Under the pieces are notes generated by a model, which worked only from the letters and a program-made list of their open reading frames with translations, was not told where the DNA came from and did no database searches. Shown one piece after another: positions 53,184 through 62,115 of a stretch of DNA of 64,000 nucleotides. How positions within the stretch are numbered: the first letter of the stretch is position 1; every line of letters starts with the position of its first letter. Source of the stretch: Bradyrhizobium sp. WD16 (GTDB taxonomy: Bacteria > Pseudomonadota > Alphaproteobacteria > Rhizobiales > Xanthobacteraceae); the NCBI RefSeq assembly GCF_024181725.1, contig NZ_CP028908.1:3585501-3649500 (forward strand), given 5' to 3'. The position numbers and the translations under genes were made by a program.

Positions 53184-54076
53184 TGGCTGGTGAGCCTGCG
53201 GAAACCCTCGGTTATATCGGTCTCGGCCTGATGGGCCTGCCGATGGCCAAGCGGCTGCTTGCCGCCGGCCACTGCGTCACCGTCTGGAACCGCTCGCCGC
53301 AGAAGCTGGCCGAGGCAGTCGCCGCGGGTGCGCGTGCCGCGCCAGGACCATCCGGTGTCGCCGCCGCGAGCGAGATCATCTTCATGTGCCTGACCGACGC
53401 CGCCGCCGTGGAGCAGGTCGCCTTCGACTCCGGCGGTCTTGCCGAGGCTGCCGGAACGGGACGGATCGTCGTCGATTTTTCGTCGATTCATCCGGAGGCG
53501 ACCCAAGATATCGCCGCCCGCCTGCACGCCGCCAACGGCATGGCCTGGATCGATGCCCCGGTCTCCGGCGGGACCAAGGGCGCGGCGGAGGGGACGCTGG
53601 CAGTGATGGCCGGCGGTGTGGCCGAGGACATCGCGCGAGTCGCCCCCTATGTCGGCGTGATGGCGCGCAACTTCACCCACATGGGCCCGCTCGGCGCCGG
53701 ACAGACCACCAAGCTCTGCAACCAGATCATCGCCGGGTGCACCATGGCGGTTCTGGCCGAGGCGGCGCGGCTCGCGGTCAATGCCGGCATCGACGCGGAG
53801 CGTTTGCCCGTCGCGCTGAAGGGCGGCTTCGCCGACTCGATCCCTCTCCAGCTCTTCGTGCCGCGCATGGTCAAGGCCATCCACGATCCGCCGCTCGGGC
53901 ATGGCGTGACCATGCTGAAGGATCTCGACACGGTGCTCGACGTCGCGCGCAAGTCGAAGACGCCGGTGCCCATGACCGGTCTCGCGGCGCAGCTGTTCCG
54001 CATGCTGCAGGCAAGCCGCGGCGATGACGCCGAGGCCTTGGAGATCTACAAGCTCGGTGGTCCGATCTCTGCCTGA
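53183..54076 (+). CDS. 3-hydroxyisobutyrate dehydrogenase-like beta-hydroxyacid dehydrogenase
   Basis: 297 aa. NAD(P) motif LGYIGLGLMGLPMAKRLLAA, substrate motif WIDAPVSGGTKGAAEGTLAV, catalytic Lys region GPLGAGQTTKLCNQIIAGCT and cofactor region MLKDLDTVLDVARKSKTPVP. The enzymes oxidise 3-hydroxyacids or reduce tartronate semialdehyde. The ATG overlaps the dehydratase TAA (TAATG), so the two proteins are made together: dehydration and oxidation of a hydroxy acid is the natural reading. Confidence 0.9.
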   Translation: MAGEPAETLGYIGLGLMGLPMAKRLLAAGHCVTVWNRSPQKLAEAVAAGARAAPGPSGVAAASEIIFMCLTDAAAVEQVAFDSGGLAEAAGTGRIVVDFSSIHPEATQDIAARLHAANGMAWIDAPVSGGTKGAAEGTLAVMAGGVAEDIARVAPYVGVMARNFTHMGPLGAGQTTKLCNQIIAGCTMAVLAEAARLAVNAGIDAERLPVALKGGFADSIPLQLFVPRMVKAIHDPPLGHGVTMLKDLDTVLDVARKSKTPVPMTGLAAQLFRMLQASRGDDAEALEIYKLGGPISA

Positions 54077-54117
54077 TCGCCCTCGGTCGCGCCGGCGGTC
54101 TGGACAGTCGGCAAGAT

Positions 54118-54140
54118 AAGATGTATCTATAGTATATCTT
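54118..54140 (+). promoter_or_regulatory. Candidate NsrR operator
   Basis: AAGATGTATCT-A-TAGTATATCTT, an 11-1-11 imperfect inverted repeat (7 of 11 paired) like the known NsrR consensus of AAnATGCATTT half-sites. It lies 18 bases before the NsrR-like start. Confidence 0.65.
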
Positions 54141-54158
54141 ATTGAGCGCGAGGCCAGC

Positions 54159-54587
54159 ATGCGTCTCACCCATTTTTCCGACTACGCCCTCCGGGTGCTG
54201 CTGTTCGCGGCGGCCGCCGGCGACCGGCTGGTCACCATTGACGAGACGGCCAAGGTCTACGGCATCTCGCGGGCCCATCTGATGAAGGTGGTGAATCAGC
54301 TCACCAGGGCGGGCTTTCTCGCCGCGGTGCGCGGCCGGGCCGGCGGCCTCAAGCTGGCGCGGCCGCCCGAGGCGATCCGGCTCGGCGACGTGGTGCGGGC
54401 GACGGAACCGGATTTCGCGCTGGTGGAGTGTTTCAGCCCGGACTGTGCCTGCCGAATCATGCCGCGTTGCCGTCTGCGTGGTGTCCTCAACGAGGCGCTC
54501 GATGCCTTTCACGCCAGGCTGGACCGCAGCACGCTTGCCGATCTGATGCTGCCGCCCCGGGATTTCGGCTTGCAGCCGGCGGCCTGA
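54159..54587 (+). CDS. nsrR: Rrf2-family nitric-oxide-sensing repressor, NsrR-like
   Basis: 142 aa. The winged helix starts MRLTHFSDYALRVLLFAAAA and includes YGISRAHLMKVVNQLTRAGF and VRGRAGGLKLARPPEAIRLG, close to E. coli NsrR. Three-to-four cysteines in VECFSPDCACRIMPRCRLRG give C-x4-C-x-C-x5-C, fitting the Fe-S ligand set. NO destroys the cluster and relieves repression. The operator just upstream suggests autoregulation and control of the haemoglobin gene that follows. Confidence 0.88.
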   Translation: MRLTHFSDYALRVLLFAAAAGDRLVTIDETAKVYGISRAHLMKVVNQLTRAGFLAAVRGRAGGLKLARPPEAIRLGDVVRATEPDFALVECFSPDCACRIMPRCRLRGVLNEALDAFHARLDRSTLADLMLPPRDFGLQPAA

Positions 54588-54632
54588 GCGGATGCGGACT
54601 TTGAACGATCCAACAAAGAATCCACGACAGCC

Positions 54633-55106
54633 ATGACCGAGACTGCCATTCCCCGTGCCGTCGCCCATGACGAGGGCGGACCGGAGCGCCGCGCTCGCAT
54701 CACCGCCGAACTGGCGGCGCAAACCGGCATCGACGATGCGATGATCGCGCGTCTCGTCCGCACCTTTTACGACCGCGTTCGCCAAGATGCACTGCTCGGC
54801 CCGATCTTTGCCGCCAAGGTCGAGGATTGGGATCGGCACATCGAAAAACTCTGCGCCTTCTGGTCTTCGGTCGCGCTGATGACCGGCCGTTATCACGGTC
54901 AGCCGATGCGTGCGCATGCCGGGTTGCCGGTGGAGCGGCGGCATTTCGATCATTGGCTCGCTCTGTTCGAGCGCACGGCGCAGGACGTCTGTCCACCGGT
55001 CGCCGCCGCCCATTTCGTTGAGCGGGCGCGCCGCATCGCCGACAGTCTCGAAATGGGGATCGCCACGGCGCGGGGCGAGATCCTCGCGCCGCGCCATCAG
55101 CGCTGA
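54633..55106 (+). CDS. Group III truncated haemoglobin
   Basis: 157 aa. LVRTFYDRVRQDALLGPIFA, then IEKLCAFWSSVALMTGRYHG with the B/E-helix residues, and MRAHAGLPVERRHFDHWLAL, where the proximal His lies in R-H-F-D-H-W. This matches group III (Cgb/Ctb) globins. 45 bases after nsrR, probably in the same transcript, so a role in NO detoxification or NO/O2 handling is likely. Confidence 0.9.
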   Translation: MTETAIPRAVAHDEGGPERRARITAELAAQTGIDDAMIARLVRTFYDRVRQDALLGPIFAAKVEDWDRHIEKLCAFWSSVALMTGRYHGQPMRAHAGLPVERRHFDHWLALFERTAQDVCPPVAAAHFVERARRIADSLEMGIATARGEILAPRHQR

Positions 55107-55242
55107 GATGCCGGTTCTGTTCACCGGGTGCAAACCAGGATGAATTCAGGTCTTTCTTAACTGCGTCCGACGCTCGTGGACTCCGACAACAGAAATTAAA
55201 GGGTGCGCGTGCGAGAAGCCTCGCCAATTCAGAGCGGTTCGC

Positions 55243-57006
55243 ATGGGTAAATCGGGCATCAACGGGAAATTCTGGTATCTCGCCTCCCTGGTCATTCTCG
55301 GGGCGCTGGCGCTCGGCGTCGGTCTCGTCTGGAACGGCTACGCCAAATATCGGTCGGATGGGGTCAATCTCGTCAATATCCGGCAACTCCACGGCGCACT
55401 GATCGTCATGGACCGGATTTCCGCCGAGCGCGGACCGGCCAATTCGGCCATGACCGAGGACGCCGGCGCGGAGGCGTTTGCCAGGGCGCTGAAAGGCGCG
55501 CGCGGCGGCGTCGATGATGCCCTGACGGAACTAGCCGCGGATATCGCCGCCAGCGGCGTCGCCGATGCCCAGGCGACGCTTGCCCGGCTCGATCTCGTAC
55601 GCGATCGCCTGCTGCGCGCCCGCCGCCGGGTCGATGCCGTCGCGCAAACGCTGAAGAGCCAGCGGGATCCCGTGGCGCTGCAGGGCGCTATCGAGGCCAT
55701 GTTCGGCGTCGTGGACAGTAGCGTCGCGCTGGCGGAGGACATCGGCAGCCGGACCACCGCACATGATCCGGCGATGGCGCATACAGTCATCGTTGCCAGC
55801 ATCGTTACGGAATTGCGTGACATCGCCGGCCGGCTCGGGTCTCAATACATTGTTCCGTTGCAGACCCAGCAGGTGCCGTCGGCGGAGCGGCTGAAGGAAA
55901 TCGTCCGGTTACGCACCCGGATCGAACAGATGCGCGATATCGTCGCCACAAGCATCCGGCCGCTGCTCGATGACAGCGACGTTGCCCGCAGCTGGAGCGA
56001 AGTCAACGGGCGCTATTTCGACCGCGCGTTCCAGTTCCTCGATGGCCTGCATATGGGCGATCCCTCGGCCGTGCCTTATCCGCTGACGCCGGCCGAATTC
56101 ACCGCGCGGCTTGTCCCGGACATGAACACGCTGCAGGGACTGCGCGACGTCATCCTGCGCACGACCTTCGCCCGTGCGATGGCCGCCCGCGACGCCGCCT
56201 GGCGCGTGCTGGTGATTTCGAGCGGAACAACGACGTTGCTGATCCTCGCCATTGTCAGCATCATCATCGGTATCCAGCGCTTCCTGTTCCAGCCGCTGCT
56301 CTATATCCGTGATCAGATCATGGCGATGGCGCTGGGTACGCCGATGGAGGTCAAGATGCCTTCGGTCGGCAGCGAACAGGTCGGCGAGGTGCTGCGCGCG
56401 CTGCGACTGCTGCGCGAGAGCCAGCGAGCACGGCTCGCGGCGGAACGCGAGCGCGACGAGTTGAATTTGCGCCTGAAGCTGCTCGCCGAAACCGATCCGC
56501 TCACCGGACTGCTCAATCGCCGGGCGCTGAAGGATGCGCTCACCCACCGCCACAATCACCTTGCCGGCTTCGATGGAGCGATCGGCGTCGTTCTCCTCGA
56601 TCTCGACCACTTCAAGCAGGTCAACGACGTCCACGGCCATCTTGCCGGCGACCTGGTCCTCCAGGAAACTGCGCGGCGCATCCGGCAGTGTGTCAGGTCG
56701 GCCGATCTCGCCGCGCGCTACGGCGGCGAGGAATTCGCCATCATTGTCGCTCAGCCGACAACCGAGCTTGTGGAATCGATTGCCGAGCGGATTCGTGACG
56801 CGATCGCAGGGGGCGCTTTCGAGGCCGGGCCCGGACTGCGGCTGGACGTCACCGCCAGCCTGGGCGTTGCTCTCGGCGACGATCGCGTGCATGGCTGGAC
56901 TCACACCTTCGGTTGCGCCGACCAGGCGCTCTATCGCGCCAAGGACGAAGGCCGTAACCGCGTCATCTTCACCCGCGTAACGAGCGGCAAGCGCGCGGCG
57001 GCGTAG
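55243..57006 (+). CDS. Diguanylate cyclase with periplasmic sensor
   Basis: 587 aa. One helix at ~8-28 (FWYLASLVILGALALGVGLV), ~310-residue helical periplasmic domain, a second helix (VLVISSGTTTLLILAIVSII), a short HAMP-like linker, and a C-terminal GGDEF domain: DPLTGLLNRRALKDALTHRH, LLDLDHFKQVNDVHGHLAGD and the active site ARYGGEEFAII. RSAD five residues before it is an RxxD inhibitory site, so product inhibition is expected. It makes c-di-GMP, for which the small PilZ protein at 15.6 kb is one possible receptor. ATG at 55243. Confidence 0.92.
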   Translation: MGKSGINGKFWYLASLVILGALALGVGLVWNGYAKYRSDGVNLVNIRQLHGALIVMDRISAERGPANSAMTEDAGAEAFARALKGARGGVDDALTELAADIAASGVADAQATLARLDLVRDRLLRARRRVDAVAQTLKSQRDPVALQGAIEAMFGVVDSSVALAEDIGSRTTAHDPAMAHTVIVASIVTELRDIAGRLGSQYIVPLQTQQVPSAERLKEIVRLRTRIEQMRDIVATSIRPLLDDSDVARSWSEVNGRYFDRAFQFLDGLHMGDPSAVPYPLTPAEFTARLVPDMNTLQGLRDVILRTTFARAMAARDAAWRVLVISSGTTTLLILAIVSIIIGIQRFLFQPLLYIRDQIMAMALGTPMEVKMPSVGSEQVGEVLRALRLLRESQRARLAAERERDELNLRLKLLAETDPLTGLLNRRALKDALTHRHNHLAGFDGAIGVVLLDLDHFKQVNDVHGHLAGDLVLQETARRIRQCVRSADLAARYGGEEFAIIVAQPTTELVESIAERIRDAIAGGAFEAGPGLRLDVTASLGVALGDDRVHGWTHTFGCADQALYRAKDEGRNRVIFTRVTSGKRAAA

Positions 57007-57020
57007 GATCGCCGCGTTCA

Positions 57021-58526
57021 TCAGTTGGCCTCCGGAGGCGCCACGGTGTAGCCGGGGGCCGAGGCGAGAAACCGCGCATAGGCGTCGGCATCCGGCGGTG
57101 CGAATTTCTCGACCAGCGCGCTCCGCCGTCGGGTGCCGGCGCCCATATCCTCCAGCAATTCGTCAAAGTGCCTGAAATGGTAGGGCGCCACGCAAAGCCC
57201 GCCATAGACGCCCGCGGCCGGTCGCTCGTGCCGCTTGAAGCGCAACATCATGTCGATGTTGTCGTGCATCTGCGCCGCGGTCGGCTGCCGCGCAAGCTGA
57301 CCGTCGGCGTAGCGCACCAGCCAGTTGGCGGCGAGATCCGCGCAGAGCACGGTGCAGAAACTGGAGTTGAACCCGACGAAACCCATGTCGGGCAGGTCGG
57401 GATTGGCGATAATGCGATAAAGGCGATATTGGCCGTCGGGTTCGACCAGCTTGTCGCGCCAGGCTGCCGGCAGGAATGGCACGCCCAGCTTGAAGCCGAT
57501 GGCGAGGATGACGACGTCCGCCTCGACTGCGGTGCCCCCGGTGGTGATCACCGCGCCGGCTTCGTAGTCATTGATACTGCCGCGGATCGCCCGGATGCGG
57601 CCGTCGGCCACCATCGGATAGAAGCCCGGAGTGGCGATCGGAACCGAGCAGTTGACGCCGTCTTCAATCCGCTCGTCCGGGATCATGTCGCAGGCTTTCA
57701 GCCGAAGCTGCAGTTTGAGCAGGCTCTCCAGCGCGCGCCAGTTGGCCCAGACGAATGGCCTCGCCAGGGCGTGATTGATCCGGGAGCGAACGCTCATGCC
57801 CCAGCTTCGAAACATCTCTTCCTGAGCCCGAATGTAGAGGATCCGCTTGAAGTTGATCAGGCCGCCGATGAAGTAGGGAATGCGCCAGACGGGCGTCCGG
57901 TAAACGAGGGTCACGGCGCTGGCGCCGGATCTGACTGCATTCACCGCAATGTCGGTCGCCGACTTCGAGCCGCCCAGCACCACGACACGGCGTCCCTTGA
58001 CGATGCTGCCGTCGTTGTATTTCGACGAATGCAGGATCTGGCCGCCGGCAGCCGTGAAAGTGTCGCGGCCGGGCAGTTCGAGGTCCTGCGGCTCGTTGAA
58101 CTGTCCGGTGCAGACGGCGACGAAATCGAAATCCTCCTGAGCATGGTGTCCGTCTGCATCGCGCAGATCCAGCCGCCATCCCGGCTCGCCGTCCGGACGC
58201 CGGTTCATCTCCAGCACGGCGGTGTTGAACCGGATCAGCCGGGCGAGATCATAGGTCCTGGCGTAGTCGACCAGATAGGCATGGACCTGAGGCCCTTTCG
58301 GCCACTCCGGATAGGTATCCGGCATGGCCTTGTCGATGAAACGGTAGAGTTCCTTTGGGCTCTGGGTCTGGACGTCGGGGTAGGATCGCGCCGGCTCCCA
58401 TACGCCGCCGAGATCGCTGCTGCGTTCGATGATCGTGACCTTGTGGCCGCGCGAGGTGAATGCCTTCGCGGTGGCCAGCCCGGAGACGCCGGCGCCGATC
58501 ACGCAGACGTTCTTCTGCCGGATCAT
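57021..58526 (-). CDS. Flavin-containing monooxygenase-like protein
   Basis: 501 aa. FAD motif VCVIGAGVSGLATAKAFTSR, SSDLGGVWEPARSYPDVQTQ and the NADPH site VVVLGGSKSATDIAVNAVRS. The region between, QILHSSKYNDGSIVKGRR, corresponds to the FMO F-x-G-x-x-x-H-x-x-x-Y area in a variant form. It may oxygenate a N-, S- or ketone group; Baeyer-Villiger members are related. ATG at 58524-58526 with AGAGG five bases upstream is preferred over ATG at 58544, which overlaps the cupin stop. Downstream of the cupin gene in one operon. Confidence 0.85.
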   Translation of the reverse strand: MIRQKNVCVIGAGVSGLATAKAFTSRGHKVTIIERSSDLGGVWEPARSYPDVQTQSPKELYRFIDKAMPDTYPEWPKGPQVHAYLVDYARTYDLARLIRFNTAVLEMNRRPDGEPGWRLDLRDADGHHAQEDFDFVAVCTGQFNEPQDLELPGRDTFTAAGGQILHSSKYNDGSIVKGRRVVVLGGSKSATDIAVNAVRSGASAVTLVYRTPVWRIPYFIGGLINFKRILYIRAQEEMFRSWGMSVRSRINHALARPFVWANWRALESLLKLQLRLKACDMIPDERIEDGVNCSVPIATPGFYPMVADGRIRAIRGSINDYEAGAVITTGGTAVEADVVILAIGFKLGVPFLPAAWRDKLVEPDGQYRLYRIIANPDLPDMGFVGFNSSFCTVLCADLAANWLVRYADGQLARQPTAAQMHDNIDMMLRFKRHERPAAGVYGGLCVAPYHFRHFDELLEDMGAGTRRRSALVEKFAPPDADAYARFLASAPGYTVAPPEAN

Positions 58527-58536
58527 GGCATCCTCT

Positions 58537-58986
58537 TCACTCATTGGCTTCGGGCGGCAGGAAGTCGACGTCGTGAAGCGCCGAGATGCGGACCACTTCG
58601 GCGGGGTCGCTCAAATTGTGCAGTTGGTTGAAGAGCTCCTCGAGTTTCTGCATCGGCGACACCCAGAACAGGGCGCGCGCCGGCTTGTCCGATTTGTTGA
58701 AGTAACCATGGGGGATGCCGCGCGGCATGCGCACGAGATCGCCGACGCTCGCCTTCACCCAGACGCCGTCGAGCTTGAGATCGAGCGTCCCCTCCTGGAC
58801 GAGGATGAATTCGTCCTGGGTGGGATGAATGCGGACCGGCACGAACTGGCCGGGTTCGCTGTTGGTCTCGAATGCGAACGCCGAGTCGGTGACAGCCTTG
58901 GGGTAGTAGACCTGTCCAAGGATGTTCCAGGACTTGCCGCCGTACCCCTCTCCGTTGCGGGTAATGCCTTTTTCCAGTGCTGGCAT
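58537..58986 (-). CDS. Cupin-domain protein
   Basis: 149 aa. Cupin motifs FVPVRIHPTQDEFILVQEGT and LVRMPRGIPHGYFNKSDKPA give the metal ligands (H, E, H). Single-domain, no signal. Could be a small dioxygenase or isomerase, or a non-catalytic partner of the FMO. ATG at 58984-58986 with AAGGAG eight bases upstream. Divergent from the AraC gene. Confidence 0.82.
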   Translation of the reverse strand: MPALEKGITRNGEGYGGKSWNILGQVYYPKAVTDSAFAFETNSEPGQFVPVRIHPTQDEFILVQEGTLDLKLDGVWVKASVGDLVRMPRGIPHGYFNKSDKPARALFWVSPMQKLEELFNQLHNLSDPAEVVRISALHDVDFLPPEANE

Positions 58987-59202
58987 CTGTCGTCTCCTTG
59001 ATCGCCCGGGACGTCGAGTGTCCCCGCAACCAAGGCTGCGGCGGCGGATCGCGCCGCGCTATCCGCAAAACGAATCCGGTGTGCGGGGGCCTGCGGAAAA
59101 TGCGTCCGATGCTGCGGCGCATCAGGGAATCAGCTCCTTGCTGCGCAACAGAACAGCACCCGGTGGCGCCGAATTGAACTTGGCCGGAGCATCAGCGGTG
59201 GA

Positions 59203-59220
59203 TAGTCTAAGCTTAAAATA
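59203..59220 (+). promoter_or_regulatory. Candidate regulon operator upstream of the AraC gene
   Basis: TAGTCTA-AGCT-TAAAATA; right half perfect, left 5/7. 32 bases before the AraC start. Confidence 0.58.
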
Positions 59221-59252
59221 ACTGGCGTCGGCGCACTCGAGCGGAGCGTGCA

Positions 59253-60302
59253 ATGGCCTGGAATGCCGAAGGTGCAGAGGGCGGGCCGCAGTCGTTGCCA
59301 CTGGGCGCCTATCGGCGGGTGTCGACCGATCGTGTCGACGACGCGGCCGAGGCGATCGGGCAGATCTTCTGTCCGCACAATCTGGAACCGATCCGCGGCA
59401 CTCAATCGCGCTTCTTTGCCCGGCACCACTGCGCGGCCCTCGACGGCATCTCCGTGAACTACGTCGCTTATGGCGGCACCGTCACCATCGATCCGGGGTG
59501 CCTCGACCGCTTCTTCTTGCTGCAGGTGCCGCGCACCGGCGCTGCGCGCGTCTCAACCGCGTCGCGTCTGGTCGAGACGCTGCCGGGCAACGTGGCGTCG
59601 CTGCTGTCGCCGACGGTGCCGACGCGGATGGAATGGCACGACGGCTGCGGTCAGATGATCCTGTTGATCGATCGCGACGTCCTCGAACAGCGTGCCGCCG
59701 CGCTCGCCGGGGCGCCGCGCCAGATCGTGGAGTTCGATCCCGCCCTCGACCTGCGGAATGCGGCCGGTCGGATGCTGGTTGCGCAGCTCACTGCGTTGAT
59801 CGATGCCCTCGATCGCCCGCCGGCCGGGCGGGGCCTGTCTCGGCTGGCGGTCGCCGACTTTCGCGAAGCGTTTCTGTCGATGCTTCTCAACGGGCAGCCG
59901 CACGGGCTGACCGAGCCGATCCGCAGGTTCAGCGGACAAGCTCCGACGACGCCCGCGGCGCTGCGCCGCGCCCGCGACCATCTGCGCGCCCATGCCGACG
60001 AGGCGTTCGACCTCGCCCGGCTGGCGGCCGTTGCCGGCACTGGCATCCGGGCCTTGCAGCTCGGTTTCAAGCGCCATTTCGGCACCACCATCTCGGAGAT
60101 GCTGCTCGACATCAGGCTTGATCATCTCAATAGTGCGCTGCGTCGGGCAGCCGACGGCGCTTCGGTCACCGACAAGGCCTACGAGCTCGGCTTCACCCAT
60201 CTCAGCCGGATGGCGGAGGCCTATCGCTGCAAATATGGCGAGCCGCCGTCGGCGACGCTGCGCCGAGCCCGCCGGCCTTCCTTGCAATCATTTCAAGCTT
60301 AA
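59253..60302 (+). CDS. AraC-family transcriptional regulator
   Basis: 349 aa. The N-terminal ~200 residues form an AraC-binding-like domain (CLDRFFLLQVPRTGAARVST, MEWHDGCGQMILLIDRDVLE). The C-terminal double HTH reads AFDLARLAAVAGTGIRALQL GFKRHFGTTISEMLLDIRLD (split for length) and SVTDKAYELGFTHLSRMAEA YRCKYG. Such proteins often regulate aromatic catabolic genes. ATG at 59253 with GGAG six bases upstream. 32 bases before the SDR gene, with an operator-like site between. Confidence 0.9.
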   Translation: MAWNAEGAEGGPQSLPLGAYRRVSTDRVDDAAEAIGQIFCPHNLEPIRGTQSRFFARHHCAALDGISVNYVAYGGTVTIDPGCLDRFFLLQVPRTGAARVSTASRLVETLPGNVASLLSPTVPTRMEWHDGCGQMILLIDRDVLEQRAAALAGAPRQIVEFDPALDLRNAAGRMLVAQLTALIDALDRPPAGRGLSRLAVADFREAFLSMLLNGQPHGLTEPIRRFSGQAPTTPAALRRARDHLRAHADEAFDLARLAAVAGTGIRALQLGFKRHFGTTISEMLLDIRLDHLNSALRRAADGASVTDKAYELGFTHLSRMAEAYRCKYGEPPSATLRRARRPSLQSFQA

Positions 60303-60306
60303 AATA
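60289..60306 (+). promoter_or_regulatory. Candidate regulon operator upstream of the SDR gene
   Basis: CATTTCA-AGCT-TAAAATA; right half perfect, left 5/7. It overlaps the last codons and stop of the AraC gene and ends 28 bases before the SDR start. Confidence 0.6.
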
Positions 60307-60334
60307 TATTGACGGTCTCATCCGAGGTCGTCCG

Positions 60335-61096
60335 ATGCCGATGTTTTCCACGGATCAACATGCCCTCGTCACCGGCGGCGGCCGCGGCATCGGTCGCGCC
60401 GTTGCCGCGGCACTCAGCGAGGCCGGAGCGCGCGTCACCATCGTCGGCCGCAACCGCGCGGTGCTGGAAGCGGCCGTCACCGAGGGGGCGGCGGCGGCCT
60501 ATGCGGTCGCCGACGTCGCCGATGAAGCCGCGCTCGCCGCGGCGGTGGCCGAGGCGGCCGCCGTGCAGCCGATCAGCATTCTGGTCGCCAATGCCGGTGC
60601 GGCGGAATCGGCGCCGTTCGGCCGCAGCGACGCGGCGCTGTTCCGCCGCATGATCGACATCAATCTGATGGGCGTTGTGCATGCCGCCCAGGCGGTGGCG
60701 AGGCCGATGGCCGAGCGCAAGCGCGGGCGCATCGTCGCCATCGCCTCCACCGCGGGCCTCAAGGGCTATCCCTATGTCAGCGCCTATTGCGCCGCCAAGC
60801 ACGCCGTGGTCGGATTCGTCCGGGCGCTGGCGGTGGAGATGGCGGCGAGCGGGGTCACGGTCAACGCGGTCTGCCCCGGCTTCACCGACACCGATCTCGT
60901 CGCCGAGAGCGTCGAGCGCATCGTGCAGAAGACCGGCCGCAGCCGTGACGAGGCCCTGGCGGATCTCGCCCGCCACAATCCCCAGGGGCGGCTGGTGACG
61001 CCGGCTGAAGTCGCCGATGCCGTGCTGTGGCTGTGTTCGCCGGGAGCGAGCGCGGTGACCGGACAGGCGATTGCCGTGGCCGGCGGGGAGATCTGA
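60335..61096 (+). CDS. Short-chain dehydrogenase/reductase
   Basis: 253 aa. Cofactor motif [27 protein letters not shown], catalytic Ser in [20 protein letters not shown] and Y-x-x-x-K ([19 protein letters not shown]). Likely a 3-hydroxyacyl-CoA dehydrogenase-type step given the enoyl-CoA hydratase next to it. ATG at 60335 with GAGG seven bases upstream. Confidence 0.9.
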   Translation: MPMFSTDQHALVTGGGRGIGRAVAAALSEAGARVTIVGRNRAVLEAAVTEGAAAAYAVADVADEAALAAAVAEAAAVQPISILVANAGAAESAPFGRSDAALFRRMIDINLMGVVHAAQAVARPMAERKRGRIVAIASTAGLKGYPYVSAYCAAKHAVVGFVRALAVEMAASGVTVNAVCPGFTDTDLVAESVERIVQKTGRSRDEALADLARHNPQGRLVTPAEVADAVLWLCSPGASAVTGQAIAVAGGEI

Positions 61097-61178
61097 TCGC
61101 CCGCAGCGCCGCCGATTGCGGCGAGGAGGCGGAGCCGCAGATTCAAAAGCAGATATTCGAAGGACGGAGGAAGGCCCG

Positions 61179-62027
61179 ATGACCAGCAGCGCGACCGTTT
61201 ACGCCAATGCCGTGACCCTGCCGATCGCGCAGTACCAGCCGCGGCACTTCCTGCTGGTGGTAGACGGCCCGGTGGCGATTGTGACGCTCAACCGCCCCGA
61301 GCGGAAGAACCCGTTGACCTTCGAGAGCTATCGCGAATTGACGGACTTCTTCCGCGCCTGCGCCCATGACGACGTGGTCAAGGCGATCGTGGTCACGGGG
61401 GCGGGCGGCAACTTCTCCTCGGGCGGCGACGTCTTCGAGATCATCGGCCCGCTGGTCGCCATGGATACCAAGGGGCTCACCGCCTTCACCCGCATGACCG
61501 GCGATCTCGTCAAGGCGATGCGCGCCTGTCCGCAGCCGGTGATCGCTGCCGTGGAGGGAATCTGCGCCGGTGCCGGCGCCATCATCGCCATGGCGTCCGA
61601 CCTGCGGCTGGCCGCCACCGGCGCCAAGGTCGCCTTTCTGTTCAACAAGGTCGGGCTGGCCGGTTGCGATATGGGCGCCTGCGCAATCCTGCCGCGCATC
61701 ATCGGTCAGTCGCGGGCGTCCGAACTGCTCTACACCGGCCGCTTCATGAGCGCGGAGGAGGGCGAGCGGTGGGGGTTCTTCAGCCGGATCGTCAGCCCGG
61801 CGGACGTTCTGCCGCAGGCGCGACGTCTGGCCGCCGAGATCGCGGCGGGACCGACCTTCGCCAACACCATGACAAAGCGGATGCTGGCGATGGAATGGGC
61901 GATGAGCGTGGAAGAGGCGATCGAATCCGAGGCGATTGCCCAGGCCTTGTGCATGACCACCAAGGATTTCGAGCGGGCCTTCAAGGCGTTCGCTGCCAAG
62001 CAGAAGCCGGTATTCGAAGGCGACTGA
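61179..62027 (+). CDS. Enoyl-CoA hydratase/isomerase family protein
   Basis: 282 aa. Crotonase fold: [20 protein letters not shown], oxyanion-hole [17 protein letters not shown] and [20 protein letters not shown]. The usual catalytic Glu region reads [20 protein letters not shown], where Glu of hydratases is replaced by Cys/Asp (G-C-D-M-G), so hydration, isomerisation or C-C cleavage are all possible. ATG at 61179 with GGAGG eight or nine bases upstream; upstream in-frame sequence overlaps the SDR gene. Confidence 0.9.
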   Translation: MTSSATVYANAVTLPIAQYQPRHFLLVVDGPVAIVTLNRPERKNPLTFESYRELTDFFRACAHDDVVKAIVVTGAGGNFSSGGDVFEIIGPLVAMDTKGLTAFTRMTGDLVKAMRACPQPVIAAVEGICAGAGAIIAMASDLRLAATGAKVAFLFNKVGLAGCDMGACAILPRIIGQSRASELLYTGRFMSAEEGERWGFFSRIVSPADVLPQARRLAAEIAAGPTFANTMTKRMLAMEWAMSVEEAIESEAIAQALCMTTKDFERAFKAFAAKQKPVFEGD

Positions 62028-62068
62028 GCAAAAGCGCGCCGCAGCGCAAACGCCCTTGCGGGCCGATT

Positions 62069-62086
62069 TATTTTAGACTTAAAATA
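62069..62086 (+). promoter_or_regulatory. Candidate regulon operator upstream of the two-domain monooxygenase
   Basis: Perfect palindrome TATTTTA-GACT-TAAAATA, 29 bases before the ATG at 62116. It is the best copy of the motif. Confidence 0.65.
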
Positions 62087-62115
62087 TCTGGGTTGGCTCT
62101 GCCTCGGAGGTGCTC

